NCBI RefSeq assembly: GCF_037153975.1 | Contig: NZ_JBBAYJ010000017.1 | Location: 27,096 to 91,095 of the forward strand | Direction of reading: 5' to 3' | DNA: 64,000 bases | DNA from: Aquipuribacter sp. SD81 | Lineage (GTDB): Bacteria; Actinomycetota; Actinomycetes; Actinomycetales; JBBAYJ01 | Shown here: one piece after another, positions 1-8,179 of the stretch | How the letters are laid out: each line of letters opens with the position of its first letter | Position numbering within the stretch: the stretch's first letter is position 1 | Notes under the pieces: generated by a model | The model's input: only the letters and a program-made list of their open reading frames with translations | Told to the model about the DNA's origin: nothing | Database searches by the model: none | Made by a program: the position numbers and the translations under genes

Positions 1-946
1 GCAGGCCGAAGTCGCGGTCGACGAGCAGGCCCACGAGGCGCTGGCTGCGGGCGGCGTAGTCCGGGTCCGGGCCCGTCGCGGACACCGACCCTCCCTCGAA
101 GTAGTCGCCCGAGGCGTAGGAGGTGAGGCCGCCGTACACCACCAGGTGGAACCACAGCCAGTGCGCGCCCGCGAGCCCGAGGCCGAGCGCCCACGTCACC
201 TGCGCGGGCCGGTCGCGGCGCAGCCACACCAGCCCTGCGACCGCGAGCACGAGCGCGACGAGCGCGTACTTGACCGCGAGCCACGGCAGGGCGACGACCG
301 CGAGCCCCAGTGCCACCGCGGCGCCCCGGCCCGGCCGCCCGAGCAGGCAGCCGAGCGCGAGGACGACCGCGAGCGCGGCAGGCAGCTCCGGGTACACCTG
401 CGTCGCGTACACCGCGATCGGCGGCGACAGCGCGAACGCCGCCACGGTGACGAGCGCCGGGACGGCCGGCACGCGCAGGCGGCGCACCGAGACCCACGCC
501 GTCACGGCCGCCGTCACCCCTGCGAGCCCCGCGAGCGCGAGCTTGGCGAGCAGCCAGCCCGGCAGCCCGAGCCCGGGGCCCGCGGCGACGGCCGGCGCGA
601 GCAGCAGCGGCAGCAGCGGGTCGTGGGGGCTGAGCCGGGACCCGTCGGGGCGCGGCCGGGTCTGCTCCGGCAGGTCCGCGGCGTGCCACGCCCGCCAGCG
701 CTGCTCGGCGAGCTCGTCGGACACGTCGAGGTCGCCGTCGGTCACCAGCGACAGCGCGCTCAGCAGGTACTGCGGCTCGTCCGCCGTCACCTGCGCCCCG
801 TACGTCGCGCGGGCGAGCGCGCCCGGCGCCGTGAGGAGCGCGACGACGACGCCCAGCGCGACGCAGGCCAGCGCGAGACGGCCCGGTCGGCCGGGCCGGC
901 CGCGCCGGACGTCAGGCCCCGCTGCGGGCCCGCGCCCCGGCGCCAC
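1..946 (-). CDS. Multi-pass membrane protein, GT-C glycosyltransferase-like (partial, C-terminus beyond window)
   Basis: Only the first ~315 residues are present; the frame runs off the window edge. The GTG start at 946 lies 5 bp after the stop of the iron-binding lipoprotein gene, so the two are probably co-transcribed. A hydrophobic segment (residues ~24-42) is followed by an external loop with TADEPQYLLSALSL; the Asp-Glu pair (residues 56-57) right after the first membrane span is the arrangement seen in GT-C polyprenol-linked sugar transferases (GT39/ArnT type). At least five further hydrophobic stretches follow. The family assignment rests on topology and this motif only; it is otherwise a hypothetical membrane protein. 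With the neighbouring epimerase and GT2 genes, a role in transferring sugars at the outer face of the membrane is inferred. Confidence 0.72.
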   Translation of the reverse strand, partial: MAPGRGPAAGPDVRRGRPGRPGRLALACVALGVVVALLTAPGALARATYGAQVTADEPQYLLSALSLVTDGDLDVSDELAEQRWRAWHAADLPEQTRPRPDGSRLSPHDPLLPLLLAPAVAAGPGLGLPGWLLAKLALAGLAGVTAAVTAWVSVRRLRVPAVPALVTVAAFALSPPIAVYATQVYPELPAALAVVLALGCLLGRPGRGAAVALGLAVVALPWLAVKYALVALVLAVAGLVWLRRDRPAQVTWALGLGLAGAHWLWFHLVVYGGLTSYASGDYFEGGSVSATGPDPDYAARSQRLVGLLVDRDFGL

Positions 947-951
947 CGGGC

Positions 952-1980
952 TCAGCCGTCGAGCCCGCTGCCGGCGATGAGCTCGCGGGTGCGGGCGAGC
1001 CCGCCGCCGAGGCCGTCGAGGTCGAAGGTCGCGACGCCGAGACCGTCCAGCGGCGGCAGGTCGCCGGCCGGCTCCACGCCCGCGGCGAGCGGGTACTCGA
1101 AGGTCTCCTCGGAGAAGAAGGTCTGCGCCTCCTCCGACAGCATGAACCCGACGAACTCGTCGGCGAGGTCGGGGCTGTCGCTGCTCGCGAGCTTCGCGAC
1201 GCCCGTGGTGATGAGGAGGTTGCCGATGTCGCCGTCGGCGAAGAAGTAGTTCTCGGTCCCGATGCCGGGGTCCTCCGCGAGCGCGCGGTAGTTGTAGTAG
1301 TGGTTGACGAGCCCCATCGGCACCTCGCCGCGGCCGACGGCCTGCACGATGGCCGTGTTGTTGGCGTACGTCGGGGCGCCGTTGTCCGCCAGGCCCTGCA
1401 GCCACTCCTCGGCCACCTCGTCGCCCTCGGTCTCGCGCAGCGCGGTGACGAAGTCCTGGAACGAGCCGTTGCTCGGGGCGACGGCGACCTGCCCGGCGTA
1501 CTCCGGGGAGGCGACGTCGAGGACGCTCCTCGGCAGGTCCGCCGGGTCCACGGCCTCGGTGTCGTAGACGAGGGTGCGGACCCGGCCCGACATGCCGACC
1601 CAGCTGCCGTCGTCGGCCCGGAACTGCGGGTCCACGAGGTCGAGCACGGCCTGGTCGAGCGGGGCGAGGGCGCCGAGCCCGTCGAGGTAGCCGACCGCCC
1701 CCGGGCTCTGGGAGATGACGACGTCCGCAGGGCTCGCGTCCCCCTCCTGCTCCAGCAGCAGCGCGAGGTCGGCGGAGTCGCCGTAGCGCACCTCGATGTC
1801 GATGTCGTTCTCCTCCGAGAACGTCGTGAGCAGCGGTCCCACGAGGTTCTCGGTCCGCCCGGAGTACACGGTGAGGACCTCGCGGTCCGTGCCGCACGCG
1901 CCGAGGCCGGCGGCCAGGGCGAGCACGGCGCCGGCGGTGACCGCGCGGCGCGCGACGGGGCGGGGACGGGCGGGCGGCAT
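952..1980 (-). CDS. Ferric iron ABC transporter substrate-binding lipoprotein (Fbp/AfuA type)
   Basis: 342 residues. The N-terminus is an Arg-rich lipoprotein signal peptide with lipobox LGAC (Cys29), so the protein should be anchored to the outer face of the membrane. The mature part opens with LTVYSGRTENLV, the usual first strand of class II ferric-binding proteins, and carries NHYYNYR at 226-232; adjacent tyrosines at this place bind Fe3+ in FbpA-like proteins. The ATG at 1980 has a GAGGAG ribosome site just upstream. Its cognate permease and ATPase are not adjacent but 4.5-7.3 kb away on the same strand (6498-9271), an unusual split. The epimerase gene lies 77 bp upstream and the membrane glycosyltransferase 5 bp downstream. 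Iron is inferred; the family also includes thiamine and other anion binders. Confidence 0.88.
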   Translation of the reverse strand: MPPARPRPVARRAVTAGAVLALAAGLGACGTDREVLTVYSGRTENLVGPLLTTFSEENDIDIEVRYGDSADLALLLEQEGDASPADVVISQSPGAVGYLDGLGALAPLDQAVLDLVDPQFRADDGSWVGMSGRVRTLVYDTEAVDPADLPRSVLDVASPEYAGQVAVAPSNGSFQDFVTALRETEGDEVAEEWLQGLADNGAPTYANNTAIVQAVGRGEVPMGLVNHYYNYRALAEDPGIGTENYFFADGDIGNLLITTGVAKLASSDSPDLADEFVGFMLSEEAQTFFSEETFEYPLAAGVEPAGDLPPLDGLGVATFDLDGLGGGLARTRELIAGSGLDG

Positions 1981-2057
1981 GGGACTCCTCGGTGCTCGTG
2001 GTGACGGGTCGGGCAGGGCGGGACGTGCGGGGGCTCCGGTCGTCCGCGGAGGCTCGC

Positions 2058-3083
2058 TCAGGCGGCGACCGTGGCGCGGTCCGGGACGGTGTCGTCGGCC
2101 CCGGCCGGGGCCTGGGCGAGCAGGTGCCGCAGCTGGCGCGCCACGACGGCCTCGAGGTCGGTGGTGGGGTCGACGCCGAGCGCGCGCAGCCGCCCGGTCG
2201 CGGCCCACGAGGCCGGCACCTCCTCGGGCGCGGCGCGCTCCACCACGACCCGCGGTGCGTCCCAGCCGGCCGTGGCCGCCGCGCCGGCCACGGCCTCGAC
2301 GACCTCCGCGAGCCGGCGGGGGCGACCGGAGCCGAGGTTGACGACCCCGGGGGCGCCGCGGTCCAGCGCGGCCAGCAGGCCCGCCACGACGACGTCGACG
2401 TCGGTGAGGTCGCGCGTCCGCTCGAGCCCGCCGAGCACGCGCAGCGGCCGGCCGGCGCGGGCGGCCGCGAGCCACGCCGCCACCGCCATGTCGGGCCGCT
2501 GCCCCTCGCCGACGACCGTGAAGGGCCGGGCGACGACGACCGCGCCCCCGGCCGCCGCGCGGCGCGCGCACGCCTGCTCGACCCGCACCTTCCACCCGGC
2601 GTAGGAGCCGAGGGGGCGGACCTGGTCGGTCTCGCGGCTGGGGGCGCGCCGGCCGGCGGCGTCGAGGCAGCCGCCGTAGACGGCGGAGGAGGACATGACG
2701 ACGATCGGCACGTCCGGCGCGGTGGCGGCCAGGACGGCCTGCGCGGTGCCGAGGATGTCGCGAGCCCGGGCCGCCTCGAGCGCGACGAGGTCGGCGCCGG
2801 CTCGGGCGCGGACCCCGGAGCGCGCCGCGCAGTGCACGACCGCGTCGGCGCCGCCGCACACGTCGGGCAGGGCGGCGGTGACCGGGTCGGCGACGTCGGC
2901 GAGGTCGACGGCCAGCGGCACGAGGACGCCCGGGGCGCCGGCGGCGGCCGCGAGCACCTCGGCCGGCGCGGGCCGGCGGTCGAGGGCGACGACGTGGTCG
3001 CCGCGGCGCAGCGCCCGGGCGACGAGCCGGGAGCCGATGAAGCCGGACGAGCCCGTCACCACCATGCGCACGAGCCCGGACAT
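2058..3083 (-). CDS. NAD-dependent epimerase/dehydratase (extended SDR)
   Basis: 341 residues from the ATG at 3083 (a second in-frame ATG at 3065 would give a start closer to the fold). The Rossmann glycine motif is TGSSGFIG (residues 10-17), followed by D-LADV-D and CAA/SSS strands typical of extended SDRs. The catalytic triad is visible as SSSAVYGG and YAGWK (YxxxK), and LGSG plus a C-terminal substrate domain follow. These enzymes epimerise, dehydrate or reduce nucleotide sugars; the exact sugar cannot be read from sequence. It is divergent from the flippase-GT2 fusion gene with 42 bp between starts, so the two may share a regulatory region, and lies upstream of the iron-binding protein gene on the same strand. 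Confidence 0.85.
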   Translation of the reverse strand: MSGLVRMVVTGSSGFIGSRLVARALRRGDHVVALDRRPAPAEVLAAAAGAPGVLVPLAVDLADVADPVTAALPDVCGGADAVVHCAARSGVRARAGADLVALEAARARDILGTAQAVLAATAPDVPIVVMSSSAVYGGCLDAAGRRAPSRETDQVRPLGSYAGWKVRVEQACARRAAAGGAVVVARPFTVVGEGQRPDMAVAAWLAAARAGRPLRVLGGLERTRDLTDVDVVVAGLLAALDRGAPGVVNLGSGRPRRLAEVVEAVAGAAATAGWDAPRVVVERAAPEEVPASWAATGRLRALGVDPTTDLEAVVARQLRHLLAQAPAGADDTVPDRATVAA

Positions 3084-3125
3084 TACATCAGCGGGGACTC
3101 CCGTAATTGGTGGGATGCTGCTGCG

Positions 3126-4745
3126 GTGCACCGGTCCCTCGGCCTCGCAGGCGGTCTCGCGGTCGCCGCGGTCGTGACCGTCGCGGCCGTCGTCGTCATC
3201 GTGGCCACGGTCGACCCCGGTGACCTCGCGAGGGCCGCGGCCCGGCTGGCCGCGTCGCCGGGACCCGCGCTCGTGGGCCTCGTGTGCTTCGGTCTCGCGT
3301 TCGTGCTGCGCGCGCTCGCGTGGACCCGGGTCCTGCCGGCGCTGCCGCCCGGCCAGGCGTGGGCGGGCGTGCACGTGGCCCTGCTCGGCAACCGCCTGCT
3401 GCCGCTGCGGCTCGGTGAGCCGCTGCGCGTGCTGTCGGCCGTGCGGCGCTCGCCCGGGGTCGGGGTGCGGGCGGCGACCGCGTCCACGCTGTCGCTGCGC
3501 GGGGCCGACACCGTCGCCCTCCTCGCGGTCGGGGCCGCGGCGGGCCTCGCGCTCGGCCTGGACGCCCGCGACGTCGACGGCCGGGTCGTCGCCGTCACCG
3601 CGGTCGCCGCCGCCGCAGTCACCGCGGCCGGGCTGGGGTGGGGCCTGCGGCTGCGGGCCCGCGGCCACGACGTCCGGGCGCCTGGTCCGGCCGCCGTCGC
3701 GCTCACGGTCCTCGCGTGGCCGCTGGAGGCCGTCGTCGTCCTCGTCGCGGCCCGCGCCACCGGCCTGGAGCTGTCGGTGGCGGGCGCGCTCGTCGTGACC
3801 GCCGCCGCCGTGCTCGCCCAGGTCGCCGCGGTCGCCCCCGGCGGCCTCGGCACCTACGAGGCCGGCGCCGTCGCCGGCTACGTGCTCCTCGGCCACGACC
3901 CCGCCGCCGGTCTCGCCGCCGCCCTCGTCACCCGTGCCCTCACCACGCTGTACGCCCTCGTCGCCGGAGGTTCCGCCGTGCTCGTCCCCGCCCCCACCCT
4001 GCTCGGCCGGCTGCGGCTGCCGCGACGGCGGCCCGAGCGCCCCGTCGCGCCCGCGCCCGACCCCGACGCCCCCGTCGTGCTCGTGCTGCCCGCGCACGAC
4101 GAGGCCGCGACCGTGGCCGCGGTCGTGGCGCGCGCCCCGCACCGCGTGCTCGGCCGCGACGTGCGGGTCGTCGTCGTCGACGACGGCTCGCGCGACGCGA
4201 CCGCGGCGCTGGCCCGCGAGGCGGGGGCCGAGGTGGTCGCGCACCCCGTCAACCGCGGCCTCGGGGCCGCGGTCCGCACCGGCCTCGCGCACGCGGTCGG
4301 CCTGGGCGCGGCGGCGGTGGCCTTCGCCGACGCCGACGGCGAGTACCCGCCCGAGGAGCTCGAGGCGCTCGTGGGGCCCGTGCTGGCGGGAGAGGCCGAC
4401 TACGTCGTCGGCTCGCGCTTCGCCGGGCGCATCGACCGCATGCTCCCGCACCGGCGCCTCGGCAACCGCGTCCTCACGCTGTGGGTGCGCTGGCTCACGC
4501 GGCACCCGGTGACGGACGGGCAGTCCGGCTACCGGGCCCTGTCCCGGGCGGCGGCGGCGGACGCCGAGGTCGTCCACGACTACAACTACGCGCAGGTGCT
4601 CACCCTCGACCTGCTCGGCAAGGGCTACCGCTACGCCGAGGTGCCGATCAGCTACGGCTTCCGCACGAGCGGGACGTCGTTCGTGCGGCTCGGCCGGTAC
4701 CTGCGTGCGGTGGTGCCGGCGGTGCACCGCGAGCTCAACGCCTGA
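3126..4745 (+). CDS. Flippase-like (LPG synthase TM / UPF0104) - GT2 glycosyltransferase fusion
   Basis: 539 residues from GTG 3126. Residues 1-290 are a chain of hydrophobic helices with LGNRLLPLRLGEPLR (88-102) and APGGLGTYEAG (237-247), the hallmarks of the lysylphosphatidylglycerol synthase transmembrane/flippase-like family. After a Pro-rich linker (~300-315) comes a GT2 domain of the dolichyl-phosphate mannose synthase type: LPAHDEAATV, VVDDGS (350-355), DADG (402-405) and a QSGYRALS segment. GT2 enzymes of this kind load a sugar from a nucleotide donor onto polyprenyl phosphate; the attached membrane unit may flip the product or only anchor the enzyme. The neighbouring epimerase and GT-C like gene suggest a lipid-linked sugar pathway. 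The two domains are in one uninterrupted frame. Confidence 0.85.
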   Translation: MHRSLGLAGGLAVAAVVTVAAVVVIVATVDPGDLARAAARLAASPGPALVGLVCFGLAFVLRALAWTRVLPALPPGQAWAGVHVALLGNRLLPLRLGEPLRVLSAVRRSPGVGVRAATASTLSLRGADTVALLAVGAAAGLALGLDARDVDGRVVAVTAVAAAAVTAAGLGWGLRLRARGHDVRAPGPAAVALTVLAWPLEAVVVLVAARATGLELSVAGALVVTAAAVLAQVAAVAPGGLGTYEAGAVAGYVLLGHDPAAGLAAALVTRALTTLYALVAGGSAVLVPAPTLLGRLRLPRRRPERPVAPAPDPDAPVVLVLPAHDEAATVAAVVARAPHRVLGRDVRVVVVDDGSRDATAALAREAGAEVVAHPVNRGLGAAVRTGLAHAVGLGAAAVAFADADGEYPPEELEALVGPVLAGEADYVVGSRFAGRIDRMLPHRRLGNRVLTLWVRWLTRHPVTDGQSGYRALSRAAAADAEVVHDYNYAQVLTLDLLGKGYRYAEVPISYGFRTSGTSFVRLGRYLRAVVPAVHRELNA

Positions 4746-4800
4746 GCGGTCACGTGCCCGTCGGGCCGTGGGTCGTCGGGGGGCGCGGGCCCCGGCGGGC

Positions 4801-5022
4801 TCAGCCCGTCGTGGCCTCGCTGCCGGCCGTCTCCTCGACCTCCGACCCGCTGCCGGACCCCGAGCCGGAGCCCGAGCCGGACCCCGAGCCGGAGCCCGAG
4901 CCGGAGCCGTCCTCCGAGCCGGTGCCGTCGAGGTTGCGGACCTCGGCGCCGTCGTCGGCGCAGGCGCTGAGCCCGCCGGCGAGCGCGACGAGGACGGCGG
5001 CGGTGGCGAGCGTGCGGCGCAT
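4801..5022 (-). CDS. Small Gly-Ser repeat lipoprotein
   Basis: 73 residues. Signal peptide with lipobox LSAC (Cys21), then an acidic stretch (DDGAEVRNLDG) and about 11 Gly-Ser dipeptides, ending in an acidic tail. No folded domain is recognisable; the mature peptide would be a flexible acidic tether on the outer membrane face. The repeat is encoded by two perfect 24-bp DNA copies plus a partial one. It lies 75 bp downstream of the FAD oxidoreductase gene on the same strand and ends convergent with the flippase-GT2 gene. Coding status is supported by the clean lipoprotein signal; function unknown. Confidence 0.62.
   Translation of the reverse strand: MRRTLATAAVLVALAGGLSACADDGAEVRNLDGTGSEDGSGSGSGSGSGSGSGSGSGSGSEVEETAGSEATTG
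4853..4909. repeat. 24-bp tandem repeat encoding Gly-Ser tract
   Basis: Two identical 24-bp units (4853-4876 and 4877-4900) followed by a partial third, inside the small lipoprotein gene. Each unit is itself built from degenerate 6-bp GAGCCG/GACCCC blocks, so length variation by slippage would stay in frame. Confidence 0.85.
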
Positions 5023-5097
5023 GGGTGCCCTTCCGGTGTGACGACGAGGGAGGCGCCCCCTATTTGGTGACGCTGGCGTGACCTTATCCGATGGGGG

Positions 5098-6501
5098 TCA
5101 GTCCTGGACGACGTGCTCCGCGAAGCCCTCGCGCGCGCGTGCCCACGCGGCCTCGTCGAGGGTCCCGTCGGTCCGGCGGCAGCGGACGGCGGCCTCGGCC
5201 ATCGCGAGGGTGTGGTGGGTGTTGTCGTGCGCGAGGAGCCCCTGCCGGCCGAACGTCAGCAGCCCGGGGACGGCGTCGACGGCCGCGAGCACGGTCTCCA
5301 GCGCCCCCTCGCTGCCGAGCAGGTGGACCGGGTACGCCGACGGCACGCGCCGGACGTCGACCGCGGCGACGTCCGGCACCGGCAGCCCGCACGCGGCCAC
5401 GCCGTCGAGCACGAGGCGGCCGAGGGCGTCGTCGCCGCTGCGCCACAGCGCGTCGCCGACCTGGCACGGCACCTCGGCGGTGAGGACCGTGACGTCGTCC
5501 GGGTCGGGCCCGTCGCGGTAGTTGCGCGGCTCCGACAGCCGGGTGACGGGCGTCTCGGGCCCGGGGAGGTAGTGGGCGTCGAAGGTCGTCCACGACGGCT
5601 GCGACACCGGACGGGGCACGACGAGGTGGACGACGAGCATCGCGCGGCTCGGCAGCGACGGCAGCGGTCCCCCGTCGGGGGCGGTGAGGCCCGCGAGCCG
5701 CGCGAGCAGCGGCAGGGGCACCGTCGACCACACCTGCCGGGCGCGCAGCACGCCTCGCTCGGTCGAGACGGTCCAGCCGCCGTCCTCGCGCGCGAGGGCG
5801 CTGACCCCGGCACCGGTCACGACGTCGGCGCCCGCGGCCGAGGCGGCGTCGGCCAGCACCTCGCTGATGCGGCCGAAGCCGCCGGCCGGGTAGTGGAACC
5901 AGCGCCCGCCGGAGTCCGCGCCCGCGGCCACGCGGGCGGCGAGCCGCCACGGGGAGTCGGCGCTGATGCGCCGGCGCGCCTGCTCGCCGCTCAGCACCGA
6001 CGGGTCCGCGCCCCACACCTTGCGCGCGTACGGGAAGTAGAACTCCCGCCCCATGACCGTGCCGAGCCCGCTCGTCACGTACGAGGCGAAGGACGACGTG
6101 TCGCGGCGTCGCAGCACCGCCCGGGCGCTGCTGAGCCCGGCGCGCGCGAGGAACCCCGGCGGCAGGCTCGTCGCGAGGTCGCGTGGGCTCAGCGGGAAGC
6201 CGACCCAGCGCCCGGCGAGGCGGACCCGGCCGTTGCGGCGCCGGGTCTGCAGCTCCGCGCCCAGCAGCCGCCGCAGCAGCGCCATGACGTGCGGGTCGGT
6301 GGCCGGGTGCAGCCGGTGGCTGCCGACGTCGACGCGCACGCCCCCGACGGTCCGGGAGGCCGTGAGCCCGCCGACGTGGTCCTCGCGCTCGAGCACCGCG
6401 ACCGACGAGCCCGCCTCGGCCAGCCGCAGGCCGGCCCCGAGCCCGGCGGGCCCGGCGCCCAGCACCGCGACGTCGACCTCGCCGCGGGGCAGGCCGCTCA
6501 C
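5098..6501 (-). CDS. FAD-dependent oxidoreductase, UDP-galactopyranose mutase/amine oxidase-like
   Basis: 467 residues from a GTG that overlaps the permease stop (GTGA), so translation is probably coupled to it. The N-terminus has the FAD dinucleotide motif LGAGPAGLGAGL followed by VLEREDHVGGL, and then LAGRWVGFPLSPRD and YARKVWG. These segments resemble the FAD oxidoreductases that sit in polysaccharide gene clusters and are related to UDP-galactopyranose mutase and protoporphyrinogen oxidase. The substrate cannot be read; a lipid- or nucleotide-linked sugar is inferred from the neighbouring epimerase and glycosyltransferases. Alternative readings are protoporphyrinogen oxidase-like or carotenoid oxidoreductase-like. 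It is the third gene of the ATPase-permease-FAD run. Confidence 0.8.
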   Translation of the reverse strand: MSGLPRGEVDVAVLGAGPAGLGAGLRLAEAGSSVAVLEREDHVGGLTASRTVGGVRVDVGSHRLHPATDPHVMALLRRLLGAELQTRRRNGRVRLAGRWVGFPLSPRDLATSLPPGFLARAGLSSARAVLRRRDTSSFASYVTSGLGTVMGREFYFPYARKVWGADPSVLSGEQARRRISADSPWRLAARVAAGADSGGRWFHYPAGGFGRISEVLADAASAAGADVVTGAGVSALAREDGGWTVSTERGVLRARQVWSTVPLPLLARLAGLTAPDGGPLPSLPSRAMLVVHLVVPRPVSQPSWTTFDAHYLPGPETPVTRLSEPRNYRDGPDPDDVTVLTAEVPCQVGDALWRSGDDALGRLVLDGVAACGLPVPDVAAVDVRRVPSAYPVHLLGSEGALETVLAAVDAVPGLLTFGRQGLLAHDNTHHTLAMAEAAVRCRRTDGTLDEAAWARAREGFAEHVVQD

Positions 6502-8174
6502 GGGACCGCCCCGCCGCCGGTCGTCGCGGGTGCGCCGCTCGCCCGGTCCGCCCCCGGCGCCCCCACCGCCTCCGGGTCCGCCCCGTCCTCGCCGGGCCCC
6601 GCCCCCGCGCCGCCGGTCGGGGCCCGCAGCTCCGGGCGGAGCACCAGCAGCCACGTGAGGACCGCCGACATCGCGAGCAGCACGAGCGAGGTGATGCCGA
6701 CCTCGGCGAAGAAGCCGTCCTGGGCGGCGAAGAAGATGCGCGTCGCGAGCGTCTCGAAGCCGGTCGGGGCGAGCAGGGCCGTGGCGGGCAGCTCCTTGAG
6801 CGTGCTGAGCAGCACGAGCCCGCCCCCGGCGACCAGCCCCGGCAGCACGAGCGGCAGGTCGACGCTCACGAGCCGGCGCGTCGGGCCGGCCCCCAGGGTG
6901 CGGGCGGCCTCGCCGAGGCGGACGGGGACCGCGGCCACCGCGGTCTGCGAGGCGCGCAGCGCCTGCGCGCCGAAGTGGAGGACGTAGCCGAGCACGAGCA
7001 GCGGGAAGGTCTGGTAGAGCCCCGCGAGCGGTCCGGGCGCCTGGAGGACGAAGAACACGAGCGCGAGGGCGACGAGCAGGCCGGGCAGGGCGAACGTGCT
7101 CGTGACGACGGCGCCGACGACGCGGGTGACGGGGCCGGGCCGGCGCACGGAGGCGACGGCCAGCGGCAGCACGAGCACGACCGCGGCGACCGCCGCCGCG
7201 ACCGAGGCCGCGACGGAGCCGAGCGCGGGCGCCACGAGGAACCCCAGCGGGTCCCCGAAGCCCGACCAGCCCACCCCGGTCGTCACGCTGCCGCGCGCCG
7301 CCCACAGCGCGAGCACCGCCACCGGCGCGACGAGGGCGAGGAGGACCACGGCCACCGGCACGAGCGTGACGAGGGTGCGCAGCCGGCCGAGGTGCATGTC
7401 GGCCGGCGGCCGGGCGGGCCGGGGACCCGCGGGCACGGCTGCGGCCGAGCGGGCGGCCAGCGCGACCCCGACGGCGAGCACGGCGAGGAAGAGCCCGAGC
7501 GTCACCGACGTCGTGCGGTCGAGCAGGCGGCTGGCGTACAGCGCGCGGGTGATCGTGTCGTAGCGCAGCAGCGCGACCGCCCCGAAGTCGGACAGCACGT
7601 AGAGGAACACGAGCAGGCCGCCCGCGGCGGTGGCGGGACGCAGCTGCGGCAGCAGCACGGTGAGCACCGTGCGGACCGGGCTCGCCCCGAGCAGGCGCGC
7701 CGCCTCCTCGTGGCTGCGCGGCACCATCCGCAGCCGCGCGAGCACGACGAGGTAGACGTAGGGATAGGTGAGCAGGGTGAGCACGACCGCCGCGCCGGTG
7801 AAGCCCTGCGGCCGCGGCAGGAACGGCACGAGACCGCCCGGGCCGGTCGCGGCGAGCCACGCCGTGGCGCCCACGAAGCTCGGCACCACCAGCGGCAGCG
7901 CGAGCGCGACCCGCAGCGCCTCCCGGCCGCGCACGTCGGTGCGCGCGACGAGGACCGCGAGCCCCGTCCCGAGCGCCATGGCGGCGAGCGCGCACGTCGA
8001 GGCGAGCAGCAGCGACGCGGCCAGCGGCCCCAGCACGGCGGGGGAGGCCACGGTCGCGACGAGGTCGCCGCCGAGCCGCACGCTCTCGGCGGCGAGGAAC
8101 AGCGCCGGGAAGGCGAAGAACAGGCCGAGGACGACGACGACGCCGGTGGTGAGCCGGCCGCGGGTGGCGCTCAC
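6498..8174 (-). CDS. Ferric iron-type ABC transporter permease (duplicated, FbpB/AfuB type)
   Basis: 558 residues from GTG 8174, 5 bp after the ATPase stop. Two homologous permease halves of about six membrane spans each are joined in one chain, as in FbpB/SfuB, so one polypeptide forms the whole channel. EAA-type cytoplasmic loops are visible as EEAARLLGASPVRTV in the first half and GEAARTLGAGPTRRLV in the second; these contact the ATPase. The C-terminal ~45 residues are a low-complexity Gly/Ala/Pro/Asp tail. The first half has the usual ARGxDVRGREALR segment and a W-A periplasmic patch. The gene overlaps the FAD oxidoreductase start by 4 bp. The partner binding protein is presumed to be the lipoprotein at 952-1980. 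Confidence 0.88.
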   Translation of the reverse strand: MSATRGRLTTGVVVVLGLFFAFPALFLAAESVRLGGDLVATVASPAVLGPLAASLLLASTCALAAMALGTGLAVLVARTDVRGREALRVALALPLVVPSFVGATAWLAATGPGGLVPFLPRPQGFTGAAVVLTLLTYPYVYLVVLARLRMVPRSHEEAARLLGASPVRTVLTVLLPQLRPATAAGGLLVFLYVLSDFGAVALLRYDTITRALYASRLLDRTTSVTLGLFLAVLAVGVALAARSAAAVPAGPRPARPPADMHLGRLRTLVTLVPVAVVLLALVAPVAVLALWAARGSVTTGVGWSGFGDPLGFLVAPALGSVAASVAAAVAAVVLVLPLAVASVRRPGPVTRVVGAVVTSTFALPGLLVALALVFFVLQAPGPLAGLYQTFPLLVLGYVLHFGAQALRASQTAVAAVPVRLGEAARTLGAGPTRRLVSVDLPLVLPGLVAGGGLVLLSTLKELPATALLAPTGFETLATRIFFAAQDGFFAEVGITSLVLLAMSAVLTWLLVLRPELRAPTGGAGAGPGEDGADPEAVGAPGADRASGAPATTGGGAVP

Positions 8175-8179
8175 GGGCC

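Noticed and set aside
146..1249. Plus-strand frames over the first 1.2 kb
   Set aside because: Arg/Pro-rich shadows; the minus strand has a coherent membrane protein and an iron-binding protein there.
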